Below, one piece after another: positions 17,870 to 28,483 of a stretch of DNA of 64,000 nt (positions within the stretch are counted from its first letter, which is position 1; every line of letters begins with the position of its first letter). Both the position numbers and the translations under genes were made by a program. The DNA comes from Gammaproteobacteria bacterium (GTDB lineage: Bacteria; Pseudomonadota; Gammaproteobacteria; Natronospirales; REEB76): contig JAGWOR010000002.1 of the NCBI GenBank assembly GCA_028870845.1, positions 1 to 64,000 on the forward strand, in the 5' to 3' direction. A model generated the notes under the pieces. That model was not told the origin of the DNA. It worked only from the letters and a program-made list of their open reading frames with translations, and searched no databases.

Positions 17870-18910
17870 ATGCCGGTTGAACGATTGATCACTTCAAAAA
17901 ACACTCCGGAGGACGATGCCCTGGACCGTGCGATCCGTCCGCGTACTTTGGCTGAATACATCGGCCAGCAGGCGGTGCGCGACCAAATGGATATATTCAT
18001 CCAGGCTGCCAAAAAACGTGGTGAAGCGCTGGACCATGTATTGATCTTCGGCCCGCCGGGACTAGGCAAAACCACGCTGGCACACATCATCGCCCATGAA
18101 CTGGGCGCCAACCTCCGCCAGACATCCGGACCGGTGCTTGAGCGCCCAGGCGATCTGGCGGCGCTGCTCACGAACCTTGAGCCGCGCGACGTGCTGTTCG
18201 TGGATGAAATCCACCGTCTCAGTGCGGTGGTGGAAGAGGTGTTGTATCCGGCGCTCGAGGATTACAAGCTCGACATCATGATCGGGGAAGGTCCGGCGGC
18301 GCGTTCCCTCAAACTCGATGTGCCGCCGTTTACACTGGTGGGTGCCACCACCCGCGCAGGGTTACTGACTTCGCCCTTGCGTGACCGCTTCGGGATCGTA
18401 CAGCGGCTGGATTTCTACAGTCACGAGGAGCTTACCCGAATCATTACGCGTTCGGCCCGCATCCTTAATCTTGTCATCGATCAGGAAGGCGCCCACGAAA
18501 TTGCCACGCGTTCACGCGGCACTCCCCGCATCGCCAACCGCCTGTTGCGCCGGGTGCGTGACTACAGTGAAGTCAAGGCGGATGGTTCAATTCATGCCGA
18601 GACGGCACGCCTGGCCATGGACCTGCTGGACGTGGACGTGCATGGTTTCGATATGCTGGATCGTAAGCTGTTGCTCACGGTCATAGAGAAGTTTTCCGGC
18701 GGTCCGGTGGGGGTCGACAGCCTGGCGGCGGCCATCGGCGAGGAGCGCGGCACCATCGAGGACGTGCTGGAACCGTTCCTGATCCAACAGGGTTTCCTGA
18801 TGCGCACAGCCCGCGGGCGCATGGCCACCCGGACCGCCTATGAGCATTTCGGCCTGAAACCGCCGCAGCGGGATGCATCTGCGGACCTTTTTGATGGCGC
18901 ACGGGATTAA
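17870..18910 (+). CDS. ruvB: Holliday junction branch migration helicase RuvB
   Basis: [33 protein letters not shown]. Confidence 0.98.
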   Translation: MPVERLITSKNTPEDDALDRAIRPRTLAEYIGQQAVRDQMDIFIQAAKKRGEALDHVLIFGPPGLGKTTLAHIIAHELGANLRQTSGPVLERPGDLAALLTNLEPRDVLFVDEIHRLSAVVEEVLYPALEDYKLDIMIGEGPAARSLKLDVPPFTLVGATTRAGLLTSPLRDRFGIVQRLDFYSHEELTRIITRSARILNLVIDQEGAHEIATRSRGTPRIANRLLRRVRDYSEVKADGSIHAETARLAMDLLDVDVHGFDMLDRKLLLTVIEKFSGGPVGVDSLAAAIGEERGTIEDVLEPFLIQQGFLMRTARGRMATRTAYEHFGLKPPQRDASADLFDGARD

Positions 18911-18915
18911 ACCTC

Positions 18916-19389
18916 GTGGAAAGGGGAACCAGCAACCCGGCCCAGGGTCACATGCCAGGACATGGCGGTAGCGCAGCGGAGGTTTCCGGGACATTCACCT
19001 GGCCGGTGCGCGTTTATTACGAAGACACTGATTTTGGCGGCGTGGTTTATCACGCCAATTACCTCAAATTCCTGGAACGCGGCCGTAGCGAATGGCTGCG
19101 GCACCTGGGTTTCGAGCAGGACAAATTGCGGGAGCAACTGGGTATCCAGTTCGTGGTGGTCGGCATGCAACTGGAATTTCACCAGCCAGCGCTCTTCAAC
19201 CATGAGCTGGAGGTCAGTGTGCTGGTTACCGGCATGCGGCCAGCCAGTATGATATTCGACCAGTCAATTACGGATTTGACGGCTGGTCGCGCGCTGGTCT
19301 GTAGCGCCCAGGTTCGGGCCGCGTGCGTGGACAGTGTGACCCATAAACCCAAACCCTTGCCGCGGGAAATCGTGGCGGAGCTTGCTTAA
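18916..19389 (+). CDS. ybgC: Tol-Pal system-associated acyl-CoA thioesterase
   Basis: FTWPVRVYYEDTDFGGVVYHANYLKFLERGRSEWLRHLGF; upstream of tolQ; GTG start. Confidence 0.95.
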   Translation: MERGTSNPAQGHMPGHGGSAAEVSGTFTWPVRVYYEDTDFGGVVYHANYLKFLERGRSEWLRHLGFEQDKLREQLGIQFVVVGMQLEFHQPALFNHELEVSVLVTGMRPASMIFDQSITDLTAGRALVCSAQVRAACVDSVTHKPKPLPREIVAELA

Positions 19390-19390
19390 T

Positions 19391-20077
19391 ATGAATGGCC
19401 AAGAATCCTTCGTTGAAATCGCCCTGCATGCCAGCCTGGTGGTAAAAATCGTGCTGCTCATCCTGCTGGCGGCGTCGCTGGCATCCTGGGCGGTGATATT
19501 CCGAAAACACCGCATGCTCAAGGAGGCGCGCAATGCCACCGACCAGTTCGAGAAGCGCTTCTGGTCAGGCGGGGAGATCGCTGCCATCTATAAGGAAATC
19601 AGCGGTACAGGGGCGGAAAACGGCATGGAAAGCATCTTCGAGGCCGGATTTGGCGAATTCGCCCGTCTGCGCAAGCAGGGGGACGCCCAGGGCATGATTA
19701 TCGAGGGTACACGCCGTGCCATGCGGGTGGCACAGATACGCGAAGTGGACCGGCTGGAGGAAAACCTCGCGTTCCTGGCCACCGTGGGTTCCACCAGTCC
19801 GTATGTAGGACTGTTCGGCACGGTGTGGGGCATTATGAATGCGTTCCACGGCCTAGGGAATGTGCAACAGGCCACCATTTCCATGGTGGCACCGGGAATT
19901 TCCGAGGCTTTGATCGCCACCGCCATGGGCTTGTTCGCCGCCATACCGGCGGTGATCGCCTATAACCGCTTCGCCAATCAGGTGGAACGCCTGGAAACAC
20001 GCTTCGACAGTTTCCTGGATGAATTTTCCACCATCCTGCAACGCCATGTGGGCGGGCGCTCCGCAGTGCAAGGGTAG
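19391..20077 (+). CDS. tolQ: Tol-Pal system protein TolQ
   Basis: GLFGTVWGIMNAFHGLGNVQQATISMVAPGISEALIATAMGLFAAIPAVIAYNRF. Confidence 0.97.
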   Translation: MNGQESFVEIALHASLVVKIVLLILLAASLASWAVIFRKHRMLKEARNATDQFEKRFWSGGEIAAIYKEISGTGAENGMESIFEAGFGEFARLRKQGDAQGMIIEGTRRAMRVAQIREVDRLEENLAFLATVGSTSPYVGLFGTVWGIMNAFHGLGNVQQATISMVAPGISEALIATAMGLFAAIPAVIAYNRFANQVERLETRFDSFLDEFSTILQRHVGGRSAVQG

Positions 20078-20083
20078 ACGGGT

Positions 20084-20539
20084 ATGGCCGGCGGACGCAG
20101 CAAACGGCGCATGATGAGCGAGATCAACGTGGTGCCCTACATCGACGTGATGCTGGTGCTGTTGATCATTTTTATGGTTACAGCCCCCCTGCTGACCCAG
20201 GGCGTGAAGGTGAACCTGCCCAACGCCAGCGCCAGGCCATTGGACCTGAAACCCAATGAAACCCCGGTGGTGCTGACGGTGACCGCGGATGGCAAGTATT
20301 ACCTGAACATCGGCGCCCATCCGAACCAGCCCATCGATGCAAAATTGGTGGTGGCGACAGTGGCGGCGGTACTGAAACTGCGGCCCGGAACCCATGTGGT
20401 GGTACGTGGCGATCGCGATGCCCGCTACGAACAGATTATGTATGCCATGGTGCTCTTACAAAGGGCAGGCGCGCCCAGTGTCGGCATGGAAACCAACCCC
20501 AATAACCCGCCTCAGGTAAAAATTACCGGCAAAAGCTGA
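20084..20539 (+). CDS. tolR: Tol-Pal system protein TolR
   Basis: MSEINVVPYIDVMLVLLIIFMVTAPLLTQGVKVNLP. Confidence 0.97.
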   Translation: MAGGRSKRRMMSEINVVPYIDVMLVLLIIFMVTAPLLTQGVKVNLPNASARPLDLKPNETPVVLTVTADGKYYLNIGAHPNQPIDAKLVVATVAAVLKLRPGTHVVVRGDRDARYEQIMYAMVLLQRAGAPSVGMETNPNNPPQVKITGKS

Positions 20540-20550
20540 CGGATAGCTAT

Positions 20551-21354
20551 TTGGAAACACGCGCACAAGTCCTGATGCCCTGGCTGTATTCGCTGCTGCT
20601 GCACGCGGGGTTCGTGGTTTTACTGGTGCTCAGCATCCACTGGTCCAATTCCACGTTGCCGTCCCTGGGCGGCCACGGCGATGTCGCCCAGCCGGTGCAG
20701 GCCACAGTGGTGGACCAGAAACTGATCCAGCAGCAGATGGATCTGCTGCAAGCCCAACAGAAACAGAAACAGGAAGCGGCCCAGCGGTTGCAGCAACAGG
20801 CGGCGGCCGCCAAGACCGAGCGCCAGCAGGAGGAACAGAAGGTCGCCCAGCTCAAGCAGCAGCAGGCGGCCGCTCAGCAGGCCCTGGATCAGAAACTTGC
20901 CGATCTGCAAAAGCAGGCCCAGGCTGAGCAGGACCGGCTCGCCAAGCTCAAGGCCCAGGCAGCAGCCCAGGCCAAGCAGCGCAAAACCGCTGAAAATGCC
21001 CGCCGCCAGGCGGAATTGAAGCGCGAAATCGCCGCAGAGCAACGTGCCCTGGACGCAAAAAAAGCCTCGTATAAGCAGCAGTGGGCGGCGCTGATTACCC
21101 AGAAGATCGAGAACAACTGGGCGAAGCCACCATCGGCGCCGGATGATCTAAAATGCATCGTTAATGTGCAGCAGGTTCCCGGCGGTACTGTTACGGACGC
21201 TGCCGTCGGTACATGCAATGGCGATGAGGCAGTACGCCAATCGATCGTAAATGCCGTATATCAGTCATCGCCCTTGCCACCGCCACCGGATCCGTCCATT
21301 TTCGACAGAAATCTGACCATAACCTTTTGCCCGGGATGCAACCCAGGAAACTAA
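20551..21354 (+). CDS. tolA: Tol-Pal/colicin uptake protein TolA
   Basis: N-terminal TM, long Q/A/K-rich helical region, C-terminal TolA domain (ITQKIENNWAKPPSAPDDLKCIVNVQQVPGG); TTG start. Confidence 0.94.
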   Translation: METRAQVLMPWLYSLLLHAGFVVLLVLSIHWSNSTLPSLGGHGDVAQPVQATVVDQKLIQQQMDLLQAQQKQKQEAAQRLQQQAAAAKTERQQEEQKVAQLKQQQAAAQQALDQKLADLQKQAQAEQDRLAKLKAQAAAQAKQRKTAENARRQAELKREIAAEQRALDAKKASYKQQWAALITQKIENNWAKPPSAPDDLKCIVNVQQVPGGTVTDAAVGTCNGDEAVRQSIVNAVYQSSPLPPPPDPSIFDRNLTITFCPGCNPGN

Positions 21355-21356
21355 AT

Positions 21357-22664
21357 ATGTGGCGAAGAGTATTGCTGGTTTTCGGATTGTGTATGTTGCC
21401 AATTGTGGCTTCACACGCGACGCTGGAAATTACCGTAACCCGCGGCGTGAACACTGCCGTACCCGTAGCAATCGTGCCTTTCGGTTGGGAGGTGCAGGGA
21501 CCGGCGCCAAGTACGGATGTGGCGGCAGTGATCGGAGCGGACCTCACCCGCAGCGGGCGTTTTAAGGCAATCCCCGATAAATCCATGCTGGAAAAGCCCA
21601 CCCAGGCCAGCGCCATCAACTTCACCAACTGGCGCATTCTGGCGGTCAATGACCTGGTCATTGGACGCATCAAACCCGCCGGCAGCAACTATCAGGTGGA
21701 GTTTCAGCTGTTCAACGTCTATACCGGACAGCAGCTGCTGGGATTAAGCATACTCACCACACCCCAGGGACTGCGCTGGACTGCCCATAAGATCAGTGAC
21801 CTGATTTACCAGAAACTCACCGGCCAACAGGGTGCATTTGCCACCCGCATCGCTTATGTGGAAATCTCCGGCAAGGGCGGCAAAGACAGCCATTACGCGC
21901 TGGTGGTGGCGGATTCCGATGGTGCTAATCCGCAGACGGTGTTCGAATCCAGTCAGCCCATCATGTCGCCGGACTGGTCGCCAGACGGCAAATACATTGC
22001 ATATGTTTCCTTTGAAAGCGGACTGCCCGCCATTTACATGCAGGATATTTACACCGGCAAACGCGAACTTTTGTCGGAAAGGCGGGGTCTCAACAGTGCG
22101 CCGGCATTCTCGCCGGACGGCAAGTCGCTGGCGATGGTTCTATCATCGTCACCCGGCAATCCAGATATCTATGTGATGGACCTTGCGACACACAAGCTGC
22201 GGCGGATCACTCATTCGGAAGCCATCGACACGGAACCCACATGGTCTCCGGATGGGCGGAGCCTGTATTTCACCTCTGACCGGGGCGGCAGCCCGCAGAT
22301 ATATAAAGTGAGTTTGAGTGGAGGAGCACCGCAACGCATCACGTTTGACGGCAACTATAATGCGCGTTCGCGAATCTCGCCGGACGGCAAGACCCTGGCC
22401 ATGGTACACCGTGAAAACGGGCAATTGCGGATCGCAGTCATGAACCTGAATACCGGCGCACTGCTGACGCTCACAGATGGAAGCCTGGACAAGTCGCCCA
22501 GTTTTGCTCCCAACGGCGGCATGATTATTTACGAGGCCGACTACCATGATCGGGGCGTGCTGGCGGAAGTTTCTGTGGACGGTCAGGTAAGCGAGCGGCT
22601 TTCGGAAAGCCAAAGGGGCGTCAGCGTGTATGCTCCCGTTTGGGGGCCATTCCTGTCACAATAG
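21357..22664 (+). CDS. tolB: Tol-Pal system beta-propeller protein TolB
   Basis: Signal peptide MWRRVLLVFGLCMLPIVASHA; repeated SPDWSPDGKYIAYVS/FSPDGKSLAMV/WSPDGRSLYFTSDRGGSPQIYK. Confidence 0.97.
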   Translation: MWRRVLLVFGLCMLPIVASHATLEITVTRGVNTAVPVAIVPFGWEVQGPAPSTDVAAVIGADLTRSGRFKAIPDKSMLEKPTQASAINFTNWRILAVNDLVIGRIKPAGSNYQVEFQLFNVYTGQQLLGLSILTTPQGLRWTAHKISDLIYQKLTGQQGAFATRIAYVEISGKGGKDSHYALVVADSDGANPQTVFESSQPIMSPDWSPDGKYIAYVSFESGLPAIYMQDIYTGKRELLSERRGLNSAPAFSPDGKSLAMVLSSSPGNPDIYVMDLATHKLRRITHSEAIDTEPTWSPDGRSLYFTSDRGGSPQIYKVSLSGGAPQRITFDGNYNARSRISPDGKTLAMVHRENGQLRIAVMNLNTGALLTLTDGSLDKSPSFAPNGGMIIYEADYHDRGVLAEVSVDGQVSERLSESQRGVSVYAPVWGPFLSQ

Positions 22665-22713
22665 TATGCATATGTATTTTGGTGCGATCGGTTACCCTGA
22701 TAAGGAGACAGTC

Positions 22714-23244
22714 ATGAAGTTTCTGCGCTATGGTTTTATGGCATTCGTGGTGGTGCTGTTTGCCGCCGGCTGCGCCAAGACTGTGAAGCCGGTAACGCCG
22801 CCTCCGGCGACGGCGCCGTCGACGTCCGCAACCACGCCGCCCGCAACTTCCACGGCAGCTCCTCCATCCGTCACCCAGCTGAGTCCGCTGGACGATCCCA
22901 ACAACATTCTTTACAAGAAAGTTGTGTATTTTGATTTTGACAAAAGCAACATCAAACCCGAATTCCTGGATATGCTTACGGCGCACGCCAAATACCTGAT
23001 CGCCCATCCCAGCCAGAAGATCCGCATCGAAGGCTACACCGATGAACGCGGCACCTGGGAGTACAACATCGCACTGGGCGACCGCCGGGCGCAATCCGTA
23101 CGCCGCTTCCTGCTGTTTCAGGGTGTAAATCCGGACCAGATCAGCACCGTAAGCTACGGTGAAGCGCATTCGGTTTGCAGCCAGCACAATGAGGCCTGCT
23201 GGTCGCAGAATCGCCGTGCGGTACTGGTGTATCTGTCCCCATGA
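22714..23244 (+). CDS. pal: Peptidoglycan-associated lipoprotein Pal
   Basis: Lipobox VVVLFAAGCAK; OmpA-like VVYFDFDKSNIKPEF...IEGYTDERGTWEYNIALGDRRAQSVRRFL. Confidence 0.97.
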   Translation: MKFLRYGFMAFVVVLFAAGCAKTVKPVTPPPATAPSTSATTPPATSTAAPPSVTQLSPLDDPNNILYKKVVYFDFDKSNIKPEFLDMLTAHAKYLIAHPSQKIRIEGYTDERGTWEYNIALGDRRAQSVRRFLLFQGVNPDQISTVSYGEAHSVCSQHNEACWSQNRRAVLVYLSP

Positions 23245-24026
23245 AAACCCGGCTTTGGATAGGTATCGCTGCGTGCCTGGCGGGCTTGCTGGGCGGCTGC
23301 AGTACCACGGTCAAGCCCGACGATCCGGTCTATATCCGTCAGCAGCAACTGGAAGCGCGGGTTGACCGTCTCGACCAGATCTTCAACAACCAGAGCCTGG
23401 CGAACCTTTCGCAGAATATCGACAACCTGCAGCAGCAGATCAACGACCTGCGCGGTGACATACAGGTGCTGCAACATGATCAGCAGCTCACCAACAAACA
23501 ACAGCGGGATCTGTATTCGGATCTGGACAAACGGCTGCAGAAACTGGAAATGAGCCTGACCAGCAACGCTTCCACGCCGGCTGCCGGCGCCACCACGCAG
23601 ATATCAGCGGCCGGCACGACTTCGAACGCGGCAACATCCGGCGGCGATCAGACCGCGTACCAGCGAAACTTTAATTTGCTGAAACAGGGGCGCTATGAAG
23701 ACGCCATCAACGGCTTTACCAATTTCATCCAGCAGTATCCGCAAAGTCCACTGGTGCCGAATGCGGAATTCTGGATGGGGGAATGCCACTATCAAATGAG
23801 CGATTTTCAGGGCGCACTGGTCAATTATCAGGCGGTGCTCAAAGGTTATCCGAATTCCAATAAAGCGCCTGATGCCCTGCTTAAAGTAGGTTATTCACAG
23901 TATGAAATGCAACGCTATGCAGATGCACGCAAGACCCTGGATAGCGTGATCAAGCGATATCCAGGAACCAATGTGGCCAATCTGGCAAGGCAGCGCCTGC
24001 AGCGCATGCGAAAAGAAGGGCACTGA
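23241..24026 (+). CDS. cpoB: Cell division coordinator CpoB (YbgF)
   Basis: N-terminal coiled coil, C-terminal TPRs (YQRNFNLLKQGRYEDAINGFTNFIQQYP), after pal. Confidence 0.93.
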   Translation: MKTRLWIGIAACLAGLLGGCSTTVKPDDPVYIRQQQLEARVDRLDQIFNNQSLANLSQNIDNLQQQINDLRGDIQVLQHDQQLTNKQQRDLYSDLDKRLQKLEMSLTSNASTPAAGATTQISAAGTTSNAATSGGDQTAYQRNFNLLKQGRYEDAINGFTNFIQQYPQSPLVPNAEFWMGECHYQMSDFQGALVNYQAVLKGYPNSNKAPDALLKVGYSQYEMQRYADARKTLDSVIKRYPGTNVANLARQRLQRMRKEGH

Positions 24027-24038
24027 CCGGTAACCCCA

Positions 24039-24731
24039 TTGAATGCTGATGCGATGCAGGTAAAGCCACAACGCGATGCGTTGCCGGCGGATCAGCGGCT
24101 GAAAATCACCGAGATTTTTTATTCCATTCAGGGTGAAGCGGAAAGCGTCGGCTGGCCGACGGTATTTATCCGGCTCACTGGATGCCCATTAAGATGCCGT
24201 TATTGCGACACGGCTTATGCGTTCCACGGCGGCAAATGGACGAGTCTCGATGAAATCCTGCAGCGCGTGGCAGAGTACTCGCCCCGGTATGTAACTGTCA
24301 CCGGCGGGGAACCTCTGGTACAGACAAACTGTACTGTGCTGCTCCGGCTGTTATGCGACACTGGTTATCATGTGTCCATCGAAACCGGCGGCTCCTTGCC
24401 AATCGAGAATCTCGATGAACGTGTAATACGAGTAATGGATCTGAAAACACCGGACTCCGGTGAGAATCATCGCAATCTGTATTCCAATATTCAGTTCCTG
24501 CGCGGCAAAGATCAGGTGAAATTCGTGATCTGCAGCAGGCGGGATTACCAATGGGCTTGCGATGTACTGCTGGAATACAAGCTTCCCAGCCGGTGTCAGG
24601 TGCTGTTTTCGCCCAGCCATGAGCAGTTGAATGCAACTGAACTGGCCGAGTGGATGCTTGCCGACCGCTTGCCGGTGCGTCTGCAGCTGCAAATACACAA
24701 GTATCTCTGGGGCAACGTGCCAGGCCGCTAA
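24039..24731 (+). CDS. queE: 7-carboxy-7-deazaguanine synthase
   Basis: [38 protein letters not shown]; radical SAM CxxxCxxC; start TTG 24039 or ATG 24054. Confidence 0.95.
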   Translation: MNADAMQVKPQRDALPADQRLKITEIFYSIQGEAESVGWPTVFIRLTGCPLRCRYCDTAYAFHGGKWTSLDEILQRVAEYSPRYVTVTGGEPLVQTNCTVLLRLLCDTGYHVSIETGGSLPIENLDERVIRVMDLKTPDSGENHRNLYSNIQFLRGKDQVKFVICSRRDYQWACDVLLEYKLPSRCQVLFSPSHEQLNATELAEWMLADRLPVRLQLQIHKYLWGNVPGR

Positions 24732-24751
24732 ATTTGACAGAATCAGCCAGC

Positions 24752-25429
24752 ATGAAAAAAGCCGTTGTGTTGCTGTCCGGCGGCCTGGATTCAGCCACCA
24801 CTCTGGCCATAGCAAGCCGCGAGGGTTATAGCTGCTTTGCCTTGAGCCTCGCCTACGGACAGCGGCACAGCGCCGAACTGGCCGCCGCTGCGCGCATCGC
24901 CCAAAGATTCGAGGTCTTTGAACATAAGACACTTTCAGCGGATCTTGCCTCCCTAGGCGGATCAGCCCTGACTGACACGGGCATCCCGGTGCCCAACCGG
25001 CCGTCCACCGGTATACCGGTGACTTATGTACCGGCGAGAAACACCCTGTTGCTGGCCTTGGCTCTCGGCTGGGCGGAAACCCTCTCGGCATGGGATATTT
25101 TCATAGGCGTCAATGCCGTGGACTATTCCGGCTATCCTGACTGCCGCCCGGAGTTCATCGGTGCATTTGAAACACTGGCGAATCTCGCCACCAAGGCTGG
25201 CGTCGAGGGCAGGCGGTTTCACATCCATGCGCCGCTGCTGCAGCTCAGCAAATCGGAAATAATCCGTCAGGGCATTGCCTTGGGGGTTGATTATTCTTCC
25301 ACGGTCTCGTGCTATAAAGCAGATTCAGCTGGCCGGGCTTGCGGGCGTTGCGACAGCTGCCGTTTAAGAAAGCAGGGCTTCATGGAAGCGGGTATTGCGG
25401 ATCCCACGCGATACGCCGACGGGTTGTAA
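24752..25429 (+). CDS. queC: 7-cyano-7-deazaguanine synthase
   Basis: [22 protein letters not shown]-terminal Cys cluster [17 protein letters not shown]. Confidence 0.96.
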   Translation: MKKAVVLLSGGLDSATTLAIASREGYSCFALSLAYGQRHSAELAAAARIAQRFEVFEHKTLSADLASLGGSALTDTGIPVPNRPSTGIPVTYVPARNTLLLALALGWAETLSAWDIFIGVNAVDYSGYPDCRPEFIGAFETLANLATKAGVEGRRFHIHAPLLQLSKSEIIRQGIALGVDYSSTVSCYKADSAGRACGRCDSCRLRKQGFMEAGIADPTRYADGL

Positions 25430-25541
25430 TCGCAAGCATATGCGCTATTATGCGCGGCTTCGCATAATCTTCGCGCGCAACCGGGTCCAGGTATGATCCG
25501 TGAACCAACGGTAGCCTGAGACTTTGGGGCAAGACAAAACC

Positions 25542-25617
25542 GGGCCGTTAGCTCAGTCGGTAGAGCAGCTGGCTTTTAACCAGTTGGTCGGGCGTTCGAA
25601 TCGCCCACGGCCCACCA
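25542..25617 (+). tRNA. tRNA-Lys(TTT)
   Basis: GGGCCGTTAGCTCAGTCGGTAGAGCAGCTGGCTTTTAACCAGTTGGTCGGGCGTTCGAATCGCCCACGGCCCACCA; full cloverleaf, encoded CCA. Confidence 0.98.
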
Positions 25618-25946
25618 GTTTTGCAGCTTACACAACAGTCCCGGGGCAATTTTCCCAAGGCTATGGTTCAGTGTCCGCATGTTCCGTGTGATGCTTATTA
25701 CAAAAAATTAATTCCATCCGCACACTGGCTTCTAAGTACTCCACGTGGCTGAACTGGCAATTCATTTCTGCTAAGAACTCCAACCTTTGCAGTTCGAATA
25801 TGCATTTAAACGATACGTCATACCGACGTTACAGCATTGTCTCGATAAGTGGAACTTATTAATTGCGAATCCTGTCCACACTCAGCAACCGGGTTAACGA
25901 AATTTGTTCACCCAGGAACAATTGCAGAACGATCGGAGGCACCACT

Positions 25947-26219
25947 ATGTTGGCTAGAATGCGCACGTTGTCAGTCGCGGCTATTGCGGGATTGGGTGTT
26001 ACTGCAGGCGTGTTGTTCTTTAATCACATAAACAATACACGTCATGCAGCCATACGAACTGCGGATACATCTTGTGTCCAAAAAGCTTCAGATAAGTCAT
26101 CCTGTATGGATACCGACCCGGTCATCAACCTTGGGCGAGTGGTCGTGACCCCGACAGCCAGGGAACTGCGCTTGGCAGAAGCCAGGGTCAAGACGGGGCA
26201 GGTGTCGAACACCGGCTGA
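25947..26219 (+). CDS. Small exported or membrane-anchored hypothetical protein
   Basis: 90 aa from ATG 25947, preceded by a GGAGG-type SD (cggaggcaccact); N-terminal hydrophobic stretch VAAIAGLGVTAGVLFF. Confidence 0.5.
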   Translation: MLARMRTLSVAAIAGLGVTAGVLFFNHINNTRHAAIRTADTSCVQKASDKSSCMDTDPVINLGRVVVTPTARELRLAEARVKTGQVSNTG

Positions 26220-26387
26220 CCAAGCATAGCCAATCCATTCAGAGTCAACGTCAAATTCCGTGCCGGTTGACCGCGTAGCCAGCCAGGCATCATATGCTGG
26301 TAGAATCATGTGTTGATACCTGAAGCGGATTTCGGTCACAAACCCAGGTATGACCACGTGCGATTTTAATATGGAGGTGCTATAGCT

Positions 26388-27407
26388 ATGCGATTGCAGG
26401 AATTGGAGGTAATTGCCCAGAAGATGGTGGCCGGAAACCGCGGGTTACTGGCGGCCGACGAGAGCACTGGAACAATCGAAAAGCGCTTCAAGGCTATTGG
26501 AGTTGCTTCCACGGAAGAATCCAGGCGTGCCTATCGCAACATGCTGTTTACTGCTCCGGGACTGGAGAAATTCATCAGCGGCGTCATCCTGTATGACGAA
26601 ACCATCCGGCAGAAAACCCTCAGCAATGTCCCGTTTGCCGATTACCTGACAGGCTTGGGTATCGTTCCGGGCATCAAAGTCGACAAGGGAGCCAAGCCGC
26701 TGGCCAACAGCCCGGACGAGAAAATCACCGAAGGACTTGACGGCTTGAGGGAGCGCCTGCAGGAGTACTACAAATTGGGCGCGCGCTTTGCCAAATGGCG
26801 TGCAGTGATCGATATCAGTGAAAATATCCCCACCGGATATTGCATTCGGGCAAATGCCCAGGCATTGGCGCGCTACGCGGCATTATGCCAAGAAGCCCAA
26901 ATTGTCCCGATTGTTGAACCCGAGGTATTGATGGATGGTGCACACGGCATTGAACGCTGCGCGGCAGTAACTGTTTCCACGCTCAAGGCGGTTTTTGACG
27001 AGCTCTATACCCATGGCGTGGCTCTTGAGGGCATGATCCTCAAGCCCAACATGGTCATCAGCGGCATGTTGTGCCCCCATCAGGCTTCAGTGGAGCAGGT
27101 AGCCCGTGAAACACTGCGTGTGCTCAAAGAGAGGGTGCCTGCAGCCGTGCCTGGAATTATGTTCCTGTCCGGGGGCCAAAGTGCTGAACTGGCAACCGCA
27201 CACCTGAATGCCATGAATGTATTGAGCAATCATCCATGGAAATTGAGTTTTTCCTATGGTCGGGCGCTGCAGGCCCAGTCACTGGAAGCCTGGAAGGGTC
27301 AGGCAGACCGGCAGATGGCGGGTCAGAAGGCATTGATTCATCGGGCCGCCTGCAACAGCTCTGCATGTGCCGGAACTTATACGGCGCAGATGGAAAAGGC
27401 TGCCTGA
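26388..27407 (+). CDS. Fructose-bisphosphate aldolase class I
   Basis: GNRGLLAADESTGTIEKRF...LEGMILKPNMVISG...FLSGGQSAELATAHLNAMN. Confidence 0.95.
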   Translation: MRLQELEVIAQKMVAGNRGLLAADESTGTIEKRFKAIGVASTEESRRAYRNMLFTAPGLEKFISGVILYDETIRQKTLSNVPFADYLTGLGIVPGIKVDKGAKPLANSPDEKITEGLDGLRERLQEYYKLGARFAKWRAVIDISENIPTGYCIRANAQALARYAALCQEAQIVPIVEPEVLMDGAHGIERCAAVTVSTLKAVFDELYTHGVALEGMILKPNMVISGMLCPHQASVEQVARETLRVLKERVPAAVPGIMFLSGGQSAELATAHLNAMNVLSNHPWKLSFSYGRALQAQSLEAWKGQADRQMAGQKALIHRAACNSSACAGTYTAQMEKAA

Positions 27408-27591
27408 AGCACCCTTATAATGCGTTTAATGCGATTTTAAGCACGGATGCCGGCATATCCAGCATTCCCCTCATAAACCCTCAGGTATGCGAGTATGCCA
27501 GCCGGTTCCTACCTGCTCACAAGCCACCTGGATGGCCTGGGAAATGGTGTATGCAGCGGCCCGTTGACGGGATGTACGGGTAAAACTAGAC

Positions 27592-27607
27592 TAGACCGTC
27601 CAGTCTA
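27592..27607. promoter_or_regulatory. Putative regulator-binding palindrome upstream of mlaF
   Basis: TAGACCGTCCAGTCTA: 7-bp half sites TAGACCG/CAGTCTA (one mismatch), 2-bp spacer. Confidence 0.4.
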
Positions 27608-27662
27608 ATCAGACCGATGCTCCGTACAGGGCAAAATGTACGGCAATCAGGAATCAAGCCAC

Positions 27663-28481
27663 ATGACACAAACGAACAATGAAAACGTGGTGGAGATCTC
27701 CGGCCTCAAATACCGGGTTGGCGACAAAGTCATTTTTGACCGCCTCAACATCAACATACCCCGGGGCAAGATTACCGCCATCATGGGCCCCAGCGGCACT
27801 GGCAAAACCACGTTGCTGCGCATCATGACCGGGCAGGTGCTGCCGGACAGGGGCAGGGTATTCGTGGATGGCAAGAACGTCAGGCGCCTGGATACGGATG
27901 AACTGTATGATTTGCGCAAGGAAATGGGCTTCCTGTTCCAGAATGGTGCGCTGTTTACAGACAGCAGCGTCTATGAAAATGTTGCTTTCCCCCTGCGCGA
28001 ACACACCCGGCTTCCTGAAACCCTGATCAGCCATGTTGTACTCATGAAACTGCAGGCCGTAGGTTTGCGTGGCGCTGCCGGCATGATGCCTGCGGAATTG
28101 TCCGGTGGTATGGCCAGGCGGGTGGCGCTGGCGCGCGCCATCGTCATGGATCCCAAGATCATTTTCTATGACGAGCCCTTCGTCGGCCTGGATCCTATAT
28201 CCATGGGCGTGATCGTACGACTCATCCGTGAACTGAACGACAGTCTTGGTTTAACCAGTATTATCGTTTCCCACGATGTGGATGAAGTAAACAGTGTTTC
28301 CGACCAGAGTTACCTGATATCAAACGGCAAGGTTGTCGCCTACGGCACGCCGGAGCAGTTGGAACACAATAAATCTGCATGGGTGCGTCAATTCATGAAG
28401 GGTCTGGCGGATGGCCCGGTGCCGTTTCATTATCCCGCACCTGACTATGCCGAGCAGCTGTTCGGCGGCGAGAGGTTTTGA
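27663..28481 (+). CDS. mlaF: Phospholipid transport ABC transporter ATP-binding protein MlaF
   Basis: [53 protein letters not shown]; followed by mlaEDCB. Confidence 0.96.
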   Translation: MTQTNNENVVEISGLKYRVGDKVIFDRLNINIPRGKITAIMGPSGTGKTTLLRIMTGQVLPDRGRVFVDGKNVRRLDTDELYDLRKEMGFLFQNGALFTDSSVYENVAFPLREHTRLPETLISHVVLMKLQAVGLRGAAGMMPAELSGGMARRVALARAIVMDPKIIFYDEPFVGLDPISMGVIVRLIRELNDSLGLTSIIVSHDVDEVNSVSDQSYLISNGKVVAYGTPEQLEHNKSAWVRQFMKGLADGPVPFHYPAPDYAEQLFGGERF

Positions 28482-28483
28482 AC

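Noticed and set aside
20620-21042. Leu-rich minus-strand ORF opposite tolA (looks like a membrane protein)
   Set aside because: The Leu/Gly runs are just the complement of the Q/A/K repeats of TolA
20695-21060. Tandem CAG/GCC-rich repetitive DNA
   Set aside because: Explained by the Q/A/K-rich helical domain of TolA
24351-25091. 246-aa minus-strand ORF over queE/queC
   Set aside because: Antisense to both queE and queC, which carry intact motifs
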